Below, piece after piece: positions 26,867 to 36,143 of a stretch of 64,000 bases of DNA (position 1 is its first letter; each line of letters starts with the position of its first letter). The notes beneath the pieces were generated by a model. That model had not been told where the DNA came from. It worked only from the letters and a program-made list of their open reading frames with translations, and did no database searches. Origin of the DNA: Burkholderiaceae bacterium. Its GTDB lineage: Bacteria; Pseudomonadota; Gammaproteobacteria; Burkholderiales; Burkholderiaceae_C. The DNA is taken from positions 558,001 to 622,000 of the forward strand of contig JACKLM010000004.1 of assembly GCA_024235895.1 (NCBI GenBank). Reading direction: 5' to 3'. A program made the translations under genes and the position numbers.

Positions 26867-27802
26867 ATGTTGCGTCAGCGCACCCTCAAGTCGATCACGC
26901 GTGCCGTCGGCGTCGGCGTGCACAGCGGGCACAAGGTCGATCTGACGCTGCGCCCGGCGCCGCCGGATACCGGCATCGTCTTCATCCGCACCGACCTGCC
27001 CGAGCCGGTGACGATCCCGGTCCGCGCCGACGCGGTGTGCGACACGCGCATGGCGTCGACGATCAGCCCGGGCGGCGACCCCGGCGCGCCCAAGGTGCAG
27101 ACGATCGAGCACCTGATGTCGGCCTGCGCGGGGCTCGGGATCGACAACCTCTACGTCGACATCTCGGGCGAGGAGGTGCCGATCCTCGACGGCTCGGCGG
27201 CGAGCTTCGTCTTCCTGCTGCAAAGCGCCGGCATCGCGCTGCAGGAGGCGCCCAAGCGCTTCCTGCGCGTGACCCGGCCGGTCGAGCTGCGCGAGGGCGA
27301 GGGCCACACGCTGAAGTGGGCGCGGCTCGAACCCTGGCACGGCTATGTGCTGAGTTTCGAGATCGAGTTCGGCCACCCGGCAGTCGACGCCACCGGGCAG
27401 CGCGTCGAGTTCGACATGGGGTCGGGCAAGTACAAGCAGGAGATCGCGCGCGCGCGCACCTTCGGCTTCACGCGCGACGTCGAGGCGATGCGCGCGCGCG
27501 GGCTGGGGCGAGGCGGCAGCCTGGACAACGTCATCGTGGTCGACGACTACCGCGTGCTCAACAGCGACGGTTTGCGCTACGGCGACGAGTTCGTCAAGCA
27601 CAAGATCCTGGACGCGATCGGCGACCTGCACATCGCCGGCCACCCCCTGCTGGCGCGCTACGTCGCCTACCGCAGCGGCCACGCGCTGAACAACCGGTTG
27701 CTGCGCGCGCTGCTGGCCGACCGCACGGCGTACGAGATCGTCAGCTTCGACGACGAGGCCAAGGCGCCGCGCGGCCTGGCGGAACTGGCGCCGGCGTGGT
27801 GA
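26867..27802 (+). CDS. lpxC: UDP-3-O-acyl-GlcNAc deacetylase LpxC
   Basis: LpxC is the zinc deacetylase that commits UDP-acyl-GlcNAc to lipid A synthesis. It opens with MLRQRTLKSIT and GVGVHSGHKVDLTL. The zinc ligands are in TIEHLMSA, HKILDAIGDL and the SGHALNN region. VPILDGSAASFVFLL is a family signature. The length of 311 residues is typical. Two adjacent ATG codons (26864, 26867) are equally possible starts. In many betaproteobacteria lpxC lies close behind ftsZ; here a hydrolase, repeat copy A, an acyl-CoA synthetase and pepF intervene. Confidence 0.96.
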   Translation: MLRQRTLKSITRAVGVGVHSGHKVDLTLRPAPPDTGIVFIRTDLPEPVTIPVRADAVCDTRMASTISPGGDPGAPKVQTIEHLMSACAGLGIDNLYVDISGEEVPILDGSAASFVFLLQSAGIALQEAPKRFLRVTRPVELREGEGHTLKWARLEPWHGYVLSFEIEFGHPAVDATGQRVEFDMGSGKYKQEIARARTFGFTRDVEAMRARGLGRGGSLDNVIVVDDYRVLNSDGLRYGDEFVKHKILDAIGDLHIAGHPLLARYVAYRSGHALNNRLLRALLADRTAYEIVSFDDEAKAPRGLAELAPAW

Positions 27803-27875
27803 TCGTGCTGCGTGCGGGCGGTCCCGCGGAGGCTGCGGGTGTCGAGCCGGGGCGGGCCGGGGAGGCGCTGCGGCG

Positions 27876-28061
27876 ATGCTGATCTTCCGGCTCCTGTTCG
27901 GCCTGCTGCTGGTCGCCGGGCTGTTGTGCTTCGCGATGTACCTGGGTACCGGCCAGGCGGTGTGGCGTCGGCGCGGGATGGTCATCGTCAAGTGGACGAT
28001 CCTGGCCGCGATCGGCTTCTTCGCGGTGCTGATCCTGGAGCGGCTGGCGCTGGCGCTGTAG
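27876..28061 (+). CDS. Small two-helix membrane protein downstream of lpxC
   Basis: This 61-residue protein is almost entirely membrane. Helix 1 is MLIFRLLFGLLLVAGLLCFAMY as read from residues 1-22, and helix 2 runs over about residues 38-60, with a GTGQAVWRRRG loop between that should face the cytoplasm by the positive-inside rule. A GGGGAGG ribosome site lies 10 nt before ATG at 27876. It follows lpxC by 73 bp on the same strand and may be co-transcribed. I do not recognise a named family. Clean coding composition and the ribosome site support it as a real gene. Confidence 0.65.
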   Translation: MLIFRLLFGLLLVAGLLCFAMYLGTGQAVWRRRGMVIVKWTILAAIGFFAVLILERLALAL

Positions 28062-28129
28062 CGAGTTGGATACCGCGGGCCGCACGTTTCGTTCTTTGGC
28101 GGGCTGTTCGGATGCGGGATGCGACGACC

Positions 28130-28197
28130 GTCGGCAACTGGCCCATGGCGCTCGACCGCCGACAAGCCATTCGGTATCGATCGAACGCGAACGCACT
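28130..28197 (-). repeat. Solo arm of the composite repeat
   Basis: GTCGGCAAC, the inner boundary motif, is followed by a sequence that matches the reverse complement of the left arm of copies A and D (ATCGATCGAACGCGAACGC). No core or second arm is present. It ends next to the stop codon of the DUF3422 gene, between convergent genes, so it occupies the same kind of site as the full copies. Confidence 0.6.
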
Positions 28198-29499
28198 TCA
28201 ACCGTGCAGCTTGCGGTGGATGCGCCGCGTCAACCAGGCCACGCCGGCCAGCACGAAGGGGATCGACAGCCCCGCGGTCAGCTCCGGGTGCAGCGGCATG
28301 CCGGCAGCCTTGGCTGCCTTGGCGCCGTACAGCACCAGGCTGACGACGTAGTACGAGATCGCCGCGATCGACAGCCCCTCGACCGTGGTCTGCAGCTGCA
28401 GCTGCATCGCCTGCCCGCGCGTGAGCCTTTCCAGCAGCTGGCGGCTGCGCGCCTCGGTGGCGATGTCCACGCGCGTGCGCAGCAGCGCGCCGGTGCGCTC
28501 GACCCGTTGCGACAGCCCGGACAGCCGCTGCGCCGTCGACGCCACGGTGGCGATCGCCGGCGACAGCCGCCGCTGCATGAACTCGCCGATCGTCTGCGTG
28601 CCCGCGATCGGCAGCTCGCGCAGCTCGGCCAGGCGCTGGCCGACGATCGCCGCGTAGGCGGCGGTCGCCGAGAAGCGGTACATGTGCTCGGCCGTTGCGC
28701 GCTCGATGCGCGCCGCGAGCGCGACCAGGGTGTCGAGCAGCGCCTCGTCGTCGTCGCGCTTGGCCTCCAGCCGCGCGGTGATGTCCGCCAGCGCGCGTTC
28801 GGCGTCACCGAGCATCGGTGCGAGCGACTTGGCCACCGGCAGCCCACGCAGCGCCATCATGCGGTAGGTCTCGACCTCGAGCAGCCGCTGCGCGATGCGG
28901 CCGGCGCGCGTGTCGGACGTCTGCGGCGGCGCGAGCACGACGACGTGCTCGAAGCCGTCCTCGCGCAGCCCGAAGTCGGTCGCCGCGATCGAGTGCCCGC
29001 GCCCCGTCAGCGAGGCGACGACCGGCCGCGGGCCGAGCAGGCGGCGCGCGCCGTCGAGCGCGGACTGGGCATCGTCGATGTCCGCGTGCAGCATCCGCAG
29101 CGCGATCGCCGCCACCGTGCGCCCGGGGATCTGCGCCAGCCAGCCCGCCGGCAATGCCCCCGCCACGGGAAGCACGTCGTCGTCCGCTGGCGGCGCCGCG
29201 TCCTGCGGCAGGGGGTGAATCAGCGAGTAGCTCGTGAACTCGGTATGGCGCTCCCAGGTCAGCGTGTCCGCGCCGAGGCTGAGCCTTGCGAAGCTGCTTC
29301 GCAGGTCCGCCGCCGTCAGCCCGTCCTGGCCGGGCAGCCGCTGCAGGTGGGCGAGTTCGGTGGCGCGGGCTACACCGGCATGCAGGACGGCGACGTGGAC
29401 CACCAGCGCGGGCAGCGTCACGCGTGCCGACGGCCGCGCGTGCACCTCGTCGTGCAGCAGGGCGCGTTCGGGGTCGTCGGCGGGCAGCGGGGCGCTCAT
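28198..29499 (-). CDS. DUF3422 family protein, probably membrane anchored
   Basis: The N-terminus carries the family signature HDEVHARP near residue 17, followed by an alpha/beta region and a long helical part (about residues 190-380) rich in Ala, Glu, Arg and Leu that could form coiled coils. Two hydrophobic segments near the C-terminus (IAAISYYVVSLVLYGAKAA and LSIPFVLAGVAWL) suggest anchoring in the inner membrane with a short basic tail. The function of the family is unknown. ATG at 29499 was chosen; an in-frame ATG three codons upstream is possible. A GACAAT box lies 7 nt before the start. It is divergent from bfr. Confidence 0.85.
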   Translation of the reverse strand: MSAPLPADDPERALLHDEVHARPSARVTLPALVVHVAVLHAGVARATELAHLQRLPGQDGLTAADLRSSFARLSLGADTLTWERHTEFTSYSLIHPLPQDAAPPADDDVLPVAGALPAGWLAQIPGRTVAAIALRMLHADIDDAQSALDGARRLLGPRPVVASLTGRGHSIAATDFGLREDGFEHVVVLAPPQTSDTRAGRIAQRLLEVETYRMMALRGLPVAKSLAPMLGDAERALADITARLEAKRDDDEALLDTLVALAARIERATAEHMYRFSATAAYAAIVGQRLAELRELPIAGTQTIGEFMQRRLSPAIATVASTAQRLSGLSQRVERTGALLRTRVDIATEARSRQLLERLTRGQAMQLQLQTTVEGLSIAAISYYVVSLVLYGAKAAKAAGMPLHPELTAGLSIPFVLAGVAWLTRRIHRKLHG

Positions 29500-29506
29500 G
29501 GCGGGC

Positions 29507-29512
29507 ATTGTC
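29507..29512 (-). promoter_or_regulatory. -10-like box (GACAAT) abutting the DUF3422 start
   Basis: On the minus strand GACAAT is followed after 7 nt by ATG 29499, with no Shine-Dalgarno sequence between. It resembles the boxes before lpxC, ppx and other genes here and may give a leaderless transcript. Confidence 0.35.
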
Positions 29513-29644
29513 GGGCCTGCGTGTCCGGGTGCCTGCAATGACAATGATTTCGCTTCATAGTCCGGCAGCGCGGGAATCGCGCGCGCTTGCGCGTCCACGC
29601 ACAATCGGCTTGCCGATCCCGGCAGAGAACACGAAGGAGCGACG

Positions 29645-30121
29645 ATGAAGGGCGAGGCCAAGGTTCTCGAATACCTCAACGGTCAACTCAAGAACGAACT
29701 GACCGCGATCAACCAGTACTTCCTGCATTACCGGATGCTGAAAAACTGGGGCTTCGGCAAGCTCGCCAAGTTCGAGTACCAGGAGTCGATCGGCGAGATG
29801 AAGCACGCCGACATGCTGATGGACCGCATCCTGATGCTCGACGGCCTGCCCAACCTGCAGGACCTGGGCAAGCTGCTGATCGGCGAGTCGGCGGTCGAGG
29901 TGCTGCACTGCGACCTGAAGGCCGAGGTCGCTGCGCAGGCCTATGTGAAGGAAGCGATCGCGCACTGCGAGAGCGTGCGGGACTACGTCTCGCGCGACCT
30001 GCTGGCCGAGATCCTGGAAGACACCGAGGAGCACATCGACCATCTCGAGACCGAGATCGGCCTCGTCGCCAAGGTCGGCGAGGCCAACTGGCTGCAGTCG
30101 CAGGTGGGCGACCCCAGTTGA
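29645..30121 (+). CDS. bfr: Bacterioferritin
   Basis: Bacterioferritin forms a 24-subunit shell that oxidises and stores iron and binds haem between subunits. The four-helix sequence aligns without gaps to the family. The haem ligand Met52 is present (GEMKHAD), and ferroxidase residues Glu18, Glu51, His54, Glu94 and His130 are in place. Position 127, Glu in Escherichia coli, is Thr here (EDTEEHID), with Glu at 128 and 129; I believe this variant is common in betaproteobacteria. The length is 158 residues. An AAGGAG ribosome site precedes ATG. The bacterioferritin-associated ferredoxin lies 116 bp downstream. Confidence 0.95.
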   Translation: MKGEAKVLEYLNGQLKNELTAINQYFLHYRMLKNWGFGKLAKFEYQESIGEMKHADMLMDRILMLDGLPNLQDLGKLLIGESAVEVLHCDLKAEVAAQAYVKEAIAHCESVRDYVSRDLLAEILEDTEEHIDHLETEIGLVAKVGEANWLQSQVGDPS

Positions 30122-30164
30122 GGCACGCCCCCGCGGCCGCTGAACCTTGGTGACAACATGGGTA

Positions 30165-30200
30165 TTGAATAACATTGAGATCGATTCGTATTTGATATAG
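30165..30200 (+). promoter_or_regulatory. AT-rich Fur-box-like sequence upstream of bfd
   Basis: The gap between bfr and bfd is markedly AT-rich. The stretch ACATTGAGATCGATTCGTAT is similar to the dyad of betaproteobacterial Fur sites, and TATAGG near 30196 could be a -10 box. Iron repression of bfd is well known in other bacteria. The match is imperfect, so this is a candidate only. Confidence 0.45.
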
Positions 30201-30237
30201 GATGCGCCCAGGAGCTGTCGAGCCAAAGGGTTGCATC

Positions 30238-30459
30238 ATGATCGTCTGCCTCTGCCACCGAGTCTCCGACCGCGACATCCAGCGCGAGGTCGGGTCTGGG
30301 ACCTGCTGCTTCGAGCAGTTGCAGGACGACACGCGGGTGGCTTCGTCCTGCGGCAGTTGCCTGGACTGCGCGCGCGAGGTTTTCGACGCCGCGCTGCAGA
30401 CGCGCGGGGGATGCCATGTCGCGGCCGCGGCGGGCGGGGCGCTGGCGTTCGGCGCCTGA
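30238..30459 (+). CDS. bfd: Bacterioferritin-associated ferredoxin (Bfd)
   Basis: Bfd carries a [2Fe-2S] cluster and reduces the iron core of bacterioferritin so that iron can be released. Cluster ligands are Cys4, Cys6, Cys38 and Cys41 (MIVCLCHRVSD and SCGSCLDCA), with the family's spacing. Extra cysteines occur at 23, 24 and 44. The 73-residue length is typical, with a small Ala/Gly tail. ATG at 30238 gives the conserved MIVCLC start; an earlier in-frame start would add 12 residues. It lies behind bfr and a Fur-like site. Confidence 0.93.
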   Translation: MIVCLCHRVSDRDIQREVGSGTCCFEQLQDDTRVASSCGSCLDCAREVFDAALQTRGGCHVAAAAGGALAFGA

Positions 30460-30525
30460 GACGCCCGGATGGCTTGTGCGGGCGCTCGCACTGGCGCAGT
30501 CGGCCACCGCCCCCGAAGGAGCCCG

Positions 30526-30915
30526 ATGATCCTCGACGTCCCCCCGCAGGCGCTGGAGCGCTGGCAGCGCCTGGCGCTGGGCATCCGCCTGGCCTACGAC
30601 CCGCAGCAGCCCGCGCTGATCCGCCGCTACCTGGCGCTGGGCCATCTGCTCGTTCAGCAGGGCCTGCTGCCCGCGCGCCAGGCCTGGCCCCGGATGCTGG
30701 AACTGCTGTTGCGGACCGCCGGCGACGAGACCCTGCCCTGGTTCTGGCGCAATGTCTGCCTCGAGCACTCGGCGATGCCGCTGGCGCGCTGCGCCTACCT
30801 GCATCGCCGCGGCGGGCTCGAAGCACTGCCGCAACTGCAGGCTCGCGCCGATGCGGCGCGCACGGCGCTTTCGGCCGCGACCCGCGCGGCGAGCGAAACG
30901 GGGGCCGGGCGATGA
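30526..30915 (+). CDS. Hypothetical helical protein downstream of bfd
   Basis: This 129-residue protein is not recognised. It appears all-helical, with ALERWQRLALGIRLAY at the start, aromatic stretches such as TLPWFWRN, and an Arg/Ala-rich C-terminus. Three cysteines or more are not clustered, so a metal site is not evident. A GAAGGAG ribosome site precedes ATG. It begins 66 bp after bfd, and its stop overlaps the next ATG (ATGA), so the pair is very likely co-transcribed, perhaps with bfd. A link to iron handling is suggested only by position. Confidence 0.6.
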   Translation: MILDVPPQALERWQRLALGIRLAYDPQQPALIRRYLALGHLLVQQGLLPARQAWPRMLELLLRTAGDETLPWFWRNVCLEHSAMPLARCAYLHRRGGLEALPQLQARADAARTALSAATRAASETGAGR

Positions 30916-31316
30916 CGCCCGCCGAAGACGATCGGGACCGCGCCGGCATGCCCTGCGCCTTCGGCATGCTCGCGGCGACGATGGCGCTGATGACGAGCCA
31001 CGCCGCGCCCGAGCCCACCGCCAGGGTCGACGCCGAGACCCTGCGCCGCCTGACGGTGCGCAAGATCGTCTCCAACCTCTGCTTTCTCCAGCAGCACCCG
31101 GCGCTACCGCCCGCGCTTCGGCGCGTCGTCGCGCGGCTGCACGCGCGCTGGATCGAGCTGGCGCCGTCCGCGCCAGACCCCGAGGTCGCGCCAGCATCGC
31201 CGGCCGGCGACGCGCGCCGGGTGCTTCACCCTAAATCCGGCAGTTACCCCGTCGCCGGCAGCCGCGGCGGCGGTCTCGGCGGCCCGATGACGGGCGCGAT
31301 GCGGTCGCTGATGTAG
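30912..31316 (+). CDS. Hypothetical protein whose stop codon was displaced by the IS
   Basis: The first 106 codons form an unrecognised protein with a central helical part (RRLTVRKIVSNLCFLQQHP) and a basic, Trp-containing segment RLHARWIELAP. The insertion sequence entered directly between the last sense codon (CAC at 31227-31229) and the original TGA, which now lies at 32880-32882. Translation therefore continues 28 codons into the IS end before stopping at 31316. The tail is low-complexity Gly/Pro and antisense to the transposase C-terminus. The gene overlaps its upstream partner by ATGA. Confidence 0.55.
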   Translation: MTPAEDDRDRAGMPCAFGMLAATMALMTSHAAPEPTARVDAETLRRLTVRKIVSNLCFLQQHPALPPALRRVVARLHARWIELAPSAPDPEVAPASPAGDARRVLHPKSGSYPVAGSRGGGLGGPMTGAMRSLM

Positions 31317-32874
31317 CGCAGCAGGCAGCCCCAGCGGTCCAGGTCCTTGAACTGCTCCGCAGCAGCCTTGACGTGCCGTATGGCCTCGCCGATGTTGACG
31401 ATCAGCCGCTTGAGCACGTCCGCCCGCCCGTGCAGCGGCGTCAGGTACAGCGTGGTCTGGTTGGCGTGGCTGACGGCCTTGCCCACCGCTGCCAGCAGCA
31501 GCGGGCGGCTCGTGATGGCTTCCAGCCGGCCCGTCGGGTGCGCGGCCCGGCAGTACCAGCTCCACCAGTTGTAGACCAGTGCGCAGGCACGGGCCACGGT
31601 CTGGCTGCGGTTGAGGTCCTGGGTGGTGAAGCCCCCCAGCCCCCATTGGTTCTTCAGCTCGTCGAAGGCGTTCTCGGCATCGGCGCGGTCGCGGTACAGC
31701 TGAGCGATCGCCTCCAGCGGGTAGGCCACGTCGGTGACGAACACCGCGTACTCCCACAGCAGCTCGCCCTCGTGCACGCTCGGGCCGGCCAGGTCCAGCC
31801 GCAACTGCTTGCCGTCCACGCGCCGCTCGCGCGCGATGCCGCCGCGGATGCGCTGGCGCACGATGACGACGCGGCGCCTGGCGCTCCAGCCGTGCAGTTG
31901 CAGCTGGGCCTCGACCATCTGGCAGCCCTGGCTGTCGGCGCGGCTCCAGTCGTCCCGGGCGAACTGCTGCGCCACCAGCCGCTGCACGTTCTTGGTCTGC
32001 CGCAGCCGCAGCAGGTAGGGCTGCTGGCGCTGTTCCAGCGTCAGCAGGATGCCTTCGTTGCCGTAGCCGGAGTCACCCCGCACCAGCGCGGGCCGGCGCT
32101 CGCCGAGTTCGTCCAGCAGCCGCCCCAGCGCCGCCTTGGCATGCACGCTCGTGTGCTGCTTGCCCGAGCTGACCTGCACGTCCAGCACCAGGCGCAGGTT
32201 GCTCACCAAGAAGGTGTGCAGCACGTGGCTGGGCCGCTTCGGCTTGGTCGGGTTGTAGCCGATCTCGGCGCCCTCCTGGCGCCCGTACAGCGGCTTGACG
32301 CTGGCGTCGATGTCCAGCACCCAGGGACGGTCCAGCGCCTCGCGCACGGAGTGCATCAGGCTCGGGCGCATCCACGCCGCACTGGCCGCTTCGTCGATGC
32401 GCTCCAGTGCCCGGCGCAGCGCGTCTTCGCTGACGACCTTGTTCATGCCCAGGGCCTGCGCGGCCACGGCGTCGCCGCGCAGCGCGGTGATGTGCGCGTA
32501 GCGCCGGTGGCCGGCCAGCAGCCCCAGCAGCAGCGTGCCCAGCACGTCGCGCTTGTCCGGGGCGTTGCCGCTGCGGTAGGCCAGCGGGCACGCCGACACC
32601 CAGCGCTCGAACACGCCGGCGGCCGCCAGGAACTCGGCAAAGAACACCAGCTGGCCGTGCGGCGTGGCCGCCGCACCCTCGTCCCAGCGCACGTGCATGC
32701 GACCGCCCAGCGTGTCGACCACCTGCGGCTCGGCCGGCTCCGAGCCAGCCCCTCGGCGCGCCGCCAGCGCCTTGCGTCTTGCTTCACCCATTGGGTGAGT
32801 GTGCCAATTCTCTGCAAGCCCGCGCCAGTGCTGGCTCAGCGACGAATCAAGAGGTCGCAACTGCCGGATTTAGG
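31230..32874 (-). mobile_element. IS1380-family insertion sequence, complete
   Basis: The element is 1645 bp with perfect 16-bp terminal inverted repeats, CCTAAATCCGGCAGTT at 31230-31245 and its complement at 32859-32874. It is flanked by a perfect 5-bp target duplication TTCAC (31225-31229 and 32875-32879). It carries one intact transposase on the minus strand. The intact ends and identical duplication point to a fairly recent insertion. The site is the very 3' end of a small hypothetical gene. Confidence 0.95.
31244..32791 (-). CDS. IS1380-family transposase
   Basis: This DDE transposase of about 515 residues has the acidic residues expected of the family: LDIDASVKPLYG, LVRGDSGYGNEG and the C-terminal YRDRADAENAFDELKNQW region, which carries the catalytic Glu. 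The IS1380-typical motif WGLGGFTT follows. The chosen ATG at 32791 opens MGEARRKAL; a TTG at 32860, inside the terminal repeat, would extend it by 23 residues. The stop TAA overlaps the other terminal repeat. No frameshift is visible, so the enzyme is probably functional. Confidence 0.92.
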   Translation of the reverse strand: MGEARRKALAARRGAGSEPAEPQVVDTLGGRMHVRWDEGAAATPHGQLVFFAEFLAAAGVFERWVSACPLAYRSGNAPDKRDVLGTLLLGLLAGHRRYAHITALRGDAVAAQALGMNKVVSEDALRRALERIDEAASAAWMRPSLMHSVREALDRPWVLDIDASVKPLYGRQEGAEIGYNPTKPKRPSHVLHTFLVSNLRLVLDVQVSSGKQHTSVHAKAALGRLLDELGERRPALVRGDSGYGNEGILLTLEQRQQPYLLRLRQTKNVQRLVAQQFARDDWSRADSQGCQMVEAQLQLHGWSARRRVVIVRQRIRGGIARERRVDGKQLRLDLAGPSVHEGELLWEYAVFVTDVAYPLEAIAQLYRDRADAENAFDELKNQWGLGGFTTQDLNRSQTVARACALVYNWWSWYCRAAHPTGRLEAITSRPLLLAAVGKAVSHANQTTLYLTPLHGRADVLKRLIVNIGEAIRHVKAAAEQFKDLDRWGCLLRYISDRIAPVIGPPRPPPRLPATG

Positions 32875-32988
32875 TTCACTGACTTCGCCCGCGTTCAGGA
32901 GGGTGTACGGTGCGGGCGCCGGCACCCGGGGGGACGCGACGACCCGCGAAGTCGACCTGTCGGCCGGCGCAGCGCCGTGCAAACGGGC

Positions 32989-34572
<1,584 letters not shown>

Positions 34573-34672
34573 GGGATCGTCCTCGGGCGCAGCGACCGGG
34601 CGTGCGCCGTGCAAGTCGGGGAGGGGAACGGCGCGCGGCTGCGCCGGGGATGCGTCGGGCGACGGCGTGCGA

Positions 34673-34909
34673 TCACTTCAGCAGTTTGTGCTCGGCGAGC
34701 TTGCGTCGCAGCGTATTGCGGTTGATGCCCAGCCACTCGGCGGCGCGGCTCTGGTTGCCACCGGCGCGCGCCATCACGACCTCGAGCATCGGCTTCTCGA
34801 CCGCGTCGAGGATCATCTGCTGCACGCCGTGCGGCTCGACACCGCGCAGGTCGTCGAAATAGGCCCCGAGGCTGGCACGGATGCAGGCGTCGATCTGCTT
34901 GCGGCTCAC
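34673..34909 (-). CDS. fis: Fis-family DNA-binding protein
   Basis: Fis is a dimeric nucleoid protein that bends DNA and modulates recombination and stable RNA promoters. The C-terminal helix-turn-helix GNQSRAAEWLGINRNTLRRKL is intact. The N-terminal half (ACIRASLGAYFDDLRGVEP) matches the short betaproteobacterial form, 78 residues versus 98 in Escherichia coli. The start is GTG at 34909, giving MSRKQIDA; no ATG is available nearby. It follows dusB by 31 bp, the classical dusB-fis arrangement. Confidence 0.9.
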   Translation of the reverse strand: MSRKQIDACIRASLGAYFDDLRGVEPHGVQQMILDAVEKPMLEVVMARAGGNQSRAAEWLGINRNTLRRKLAEHKLLK

Positions 34910-34940
34910 CGGGGGTGTCCTCGTCGCGTCCCGCGCGCGG

Positions 34941-35987
34941 TCAGGCGGCCAGCCGCTCCGGCTCGCGCGTGCCGCCGGCGGCATCGTTGGCGGCCGGCAG
35001 GCGCGGCCAGGCGGCCGCCAGCTGGTCGAAGAACGACGCCACCGCGTGCCGCTGCGCCGCTGCGGTGTCGAGCGCGTTGACGAGCGCCCGCAGGCCCTCG
35101 CCGCCGGGCAGCGCGCGCACCGCCCAGCCGACATGCTTGCGTGCGCTGCGCACGCCGGCATGCTCGCCGTAGAGCGCGTGGTGGTCGTCCAGGTGCTGCA
35201 GCAGCCAGGCGCCGACGTCGGCGGTGGCCGGCGGCGGCAGCTCCTCGCCGGTGGCCAGGAAGTGCGCGATCTCGCGGAAGATCCATGGCCGGCGCTGCGC
35301 GGCACGCCCGATCATCAGCGCATCGGCACCGCTGGCGGCGAGGACCGCGGCGGCCTTGCGCGGCGAATCGATGTCGCCGTTGGCGACCACCGGGATGCGC
35401 AGGCGCGACTTGACCTCGGCGATGGTGTCGAACTCGGCCTGCCCGCTGTAGCGTTGCTCGCGCGTGCGGCCGTGCACCGCGACCATGGCGACGCCGGCGG
35501 ATTCCGCGGCGAGTGCCAGCGCCGGCGCGTTGCGCTGCGCGGCATCCCATCCGGTGCGCATCTTCAGCGTCACCGGGACGCCATGGGACGCGCACGCTGC
35601 CACCACCGCGTCGACGATCGCCAGCGCGAGCCGCTCGTCGCGCATCAGCGCCGAGCCGGCGAGGCGGTCACAGACCTTCTTGGCCGGGCAGCCCATGTTG
35701 ATGTCGACGATCTGCGCGCCGCGGTCGATCGCCTCGCGCGCGGTGTCGGCCATCGCCTGCGGGTCGACGCCGGCGATCTGGACCGCGATCGGCCCGGGCT
35801 CGCCGCGGTGGTCGATGCGGTGCGAGGTCTTGCGCGAGCCCCACAGGTGGCGCTGGCTCGTCAGCATCTCGCCCACCGCATGGCCGGCCCCCAGCCGCCG
35901 GCACAGCATGCGGAACGGGCGGTCGCTCACGCCGGCCATCGGGGCGACGAACAGCCGGTTCGGCAGCGTGATCGGGCCGATCTGCAT
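34941..35987 (-). CDS. dusB: tRNA-dihydrouridine synthase DusB
   Basis: DusB is an FMN-dependent enzyme that reduces uridine to dihydrouridine in tRNA. The TIM-barrel start reads ITLPNRLFVAPMAGVSDRPFR. The catalytic Cys is in NMGCPAKKV. MRTGWD, VHGRTREQRYSG, VVANGDIDS and ADALMIGRAAQRRPWIF are conserved. The length is 348 residues, and a polar tail replaces the usual end. ATG at 35987 fits the family. A TATACT box about 75 bp upstream is a likely promoter. It precedes fis, as in enterobacteria. Confidence 0.95.
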   Translation of the reverse strand: MQIGPITLPNRLFVAPMAGVSDRPFRMLCRRLGAGHAVGEMLTSQRHLWGSRKTSHRIDHRGEPGPIAVQIAGVDPQAMADTAREAIDRGAQIVDINMGCPAKKVCDRLAGSALMRDERLALAIVDAVVAACASHGVPVTLKMRTGWDAAQRNAPALALAAESAGVAMVAVHGRTREQRYSGQAEFDTIAEVKSRLRIPVVANGDIDSPRKAAAVLAASGADALMIGRAAQRRPWIFREIAHFLATGEELPPPATADVGAWLLQHLDDHHALYGEHAGVRSARKHVGWAVRALPGGEGLRALVNALDTAAAQRHAVASFFDQLAAAWPRLPAANDAAGGTREPERLAA

Positions 35988-36128
35988 CGGGGGTGGCGGG
36001 GCGGGTTGCCGCGCGCGACTCGGGCGCACGCGCGGGGGCGGGACAAACCGGCGGCAGTATAGCCCTGCCCCCGCCGGCGGCCCTGCCGGCCGGCGGCCCC
36101 GGCGCCGAGGCCGCAGCGGTGCGGCGCG

Positions 36129-36134
36129 GATAAT
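36129..36134 (+). promoter_or_regulatory. -10-like box (GATAAT) before the YqaA-type gene
   Basis: GATAAT ends 9 nt before ATG 36144 with no Shine-Dalgarno sequence. It would give a leader of only a few nucleotides. Confidence 0.35.
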
Positions 36135-36143
36135 CGTCGCACG

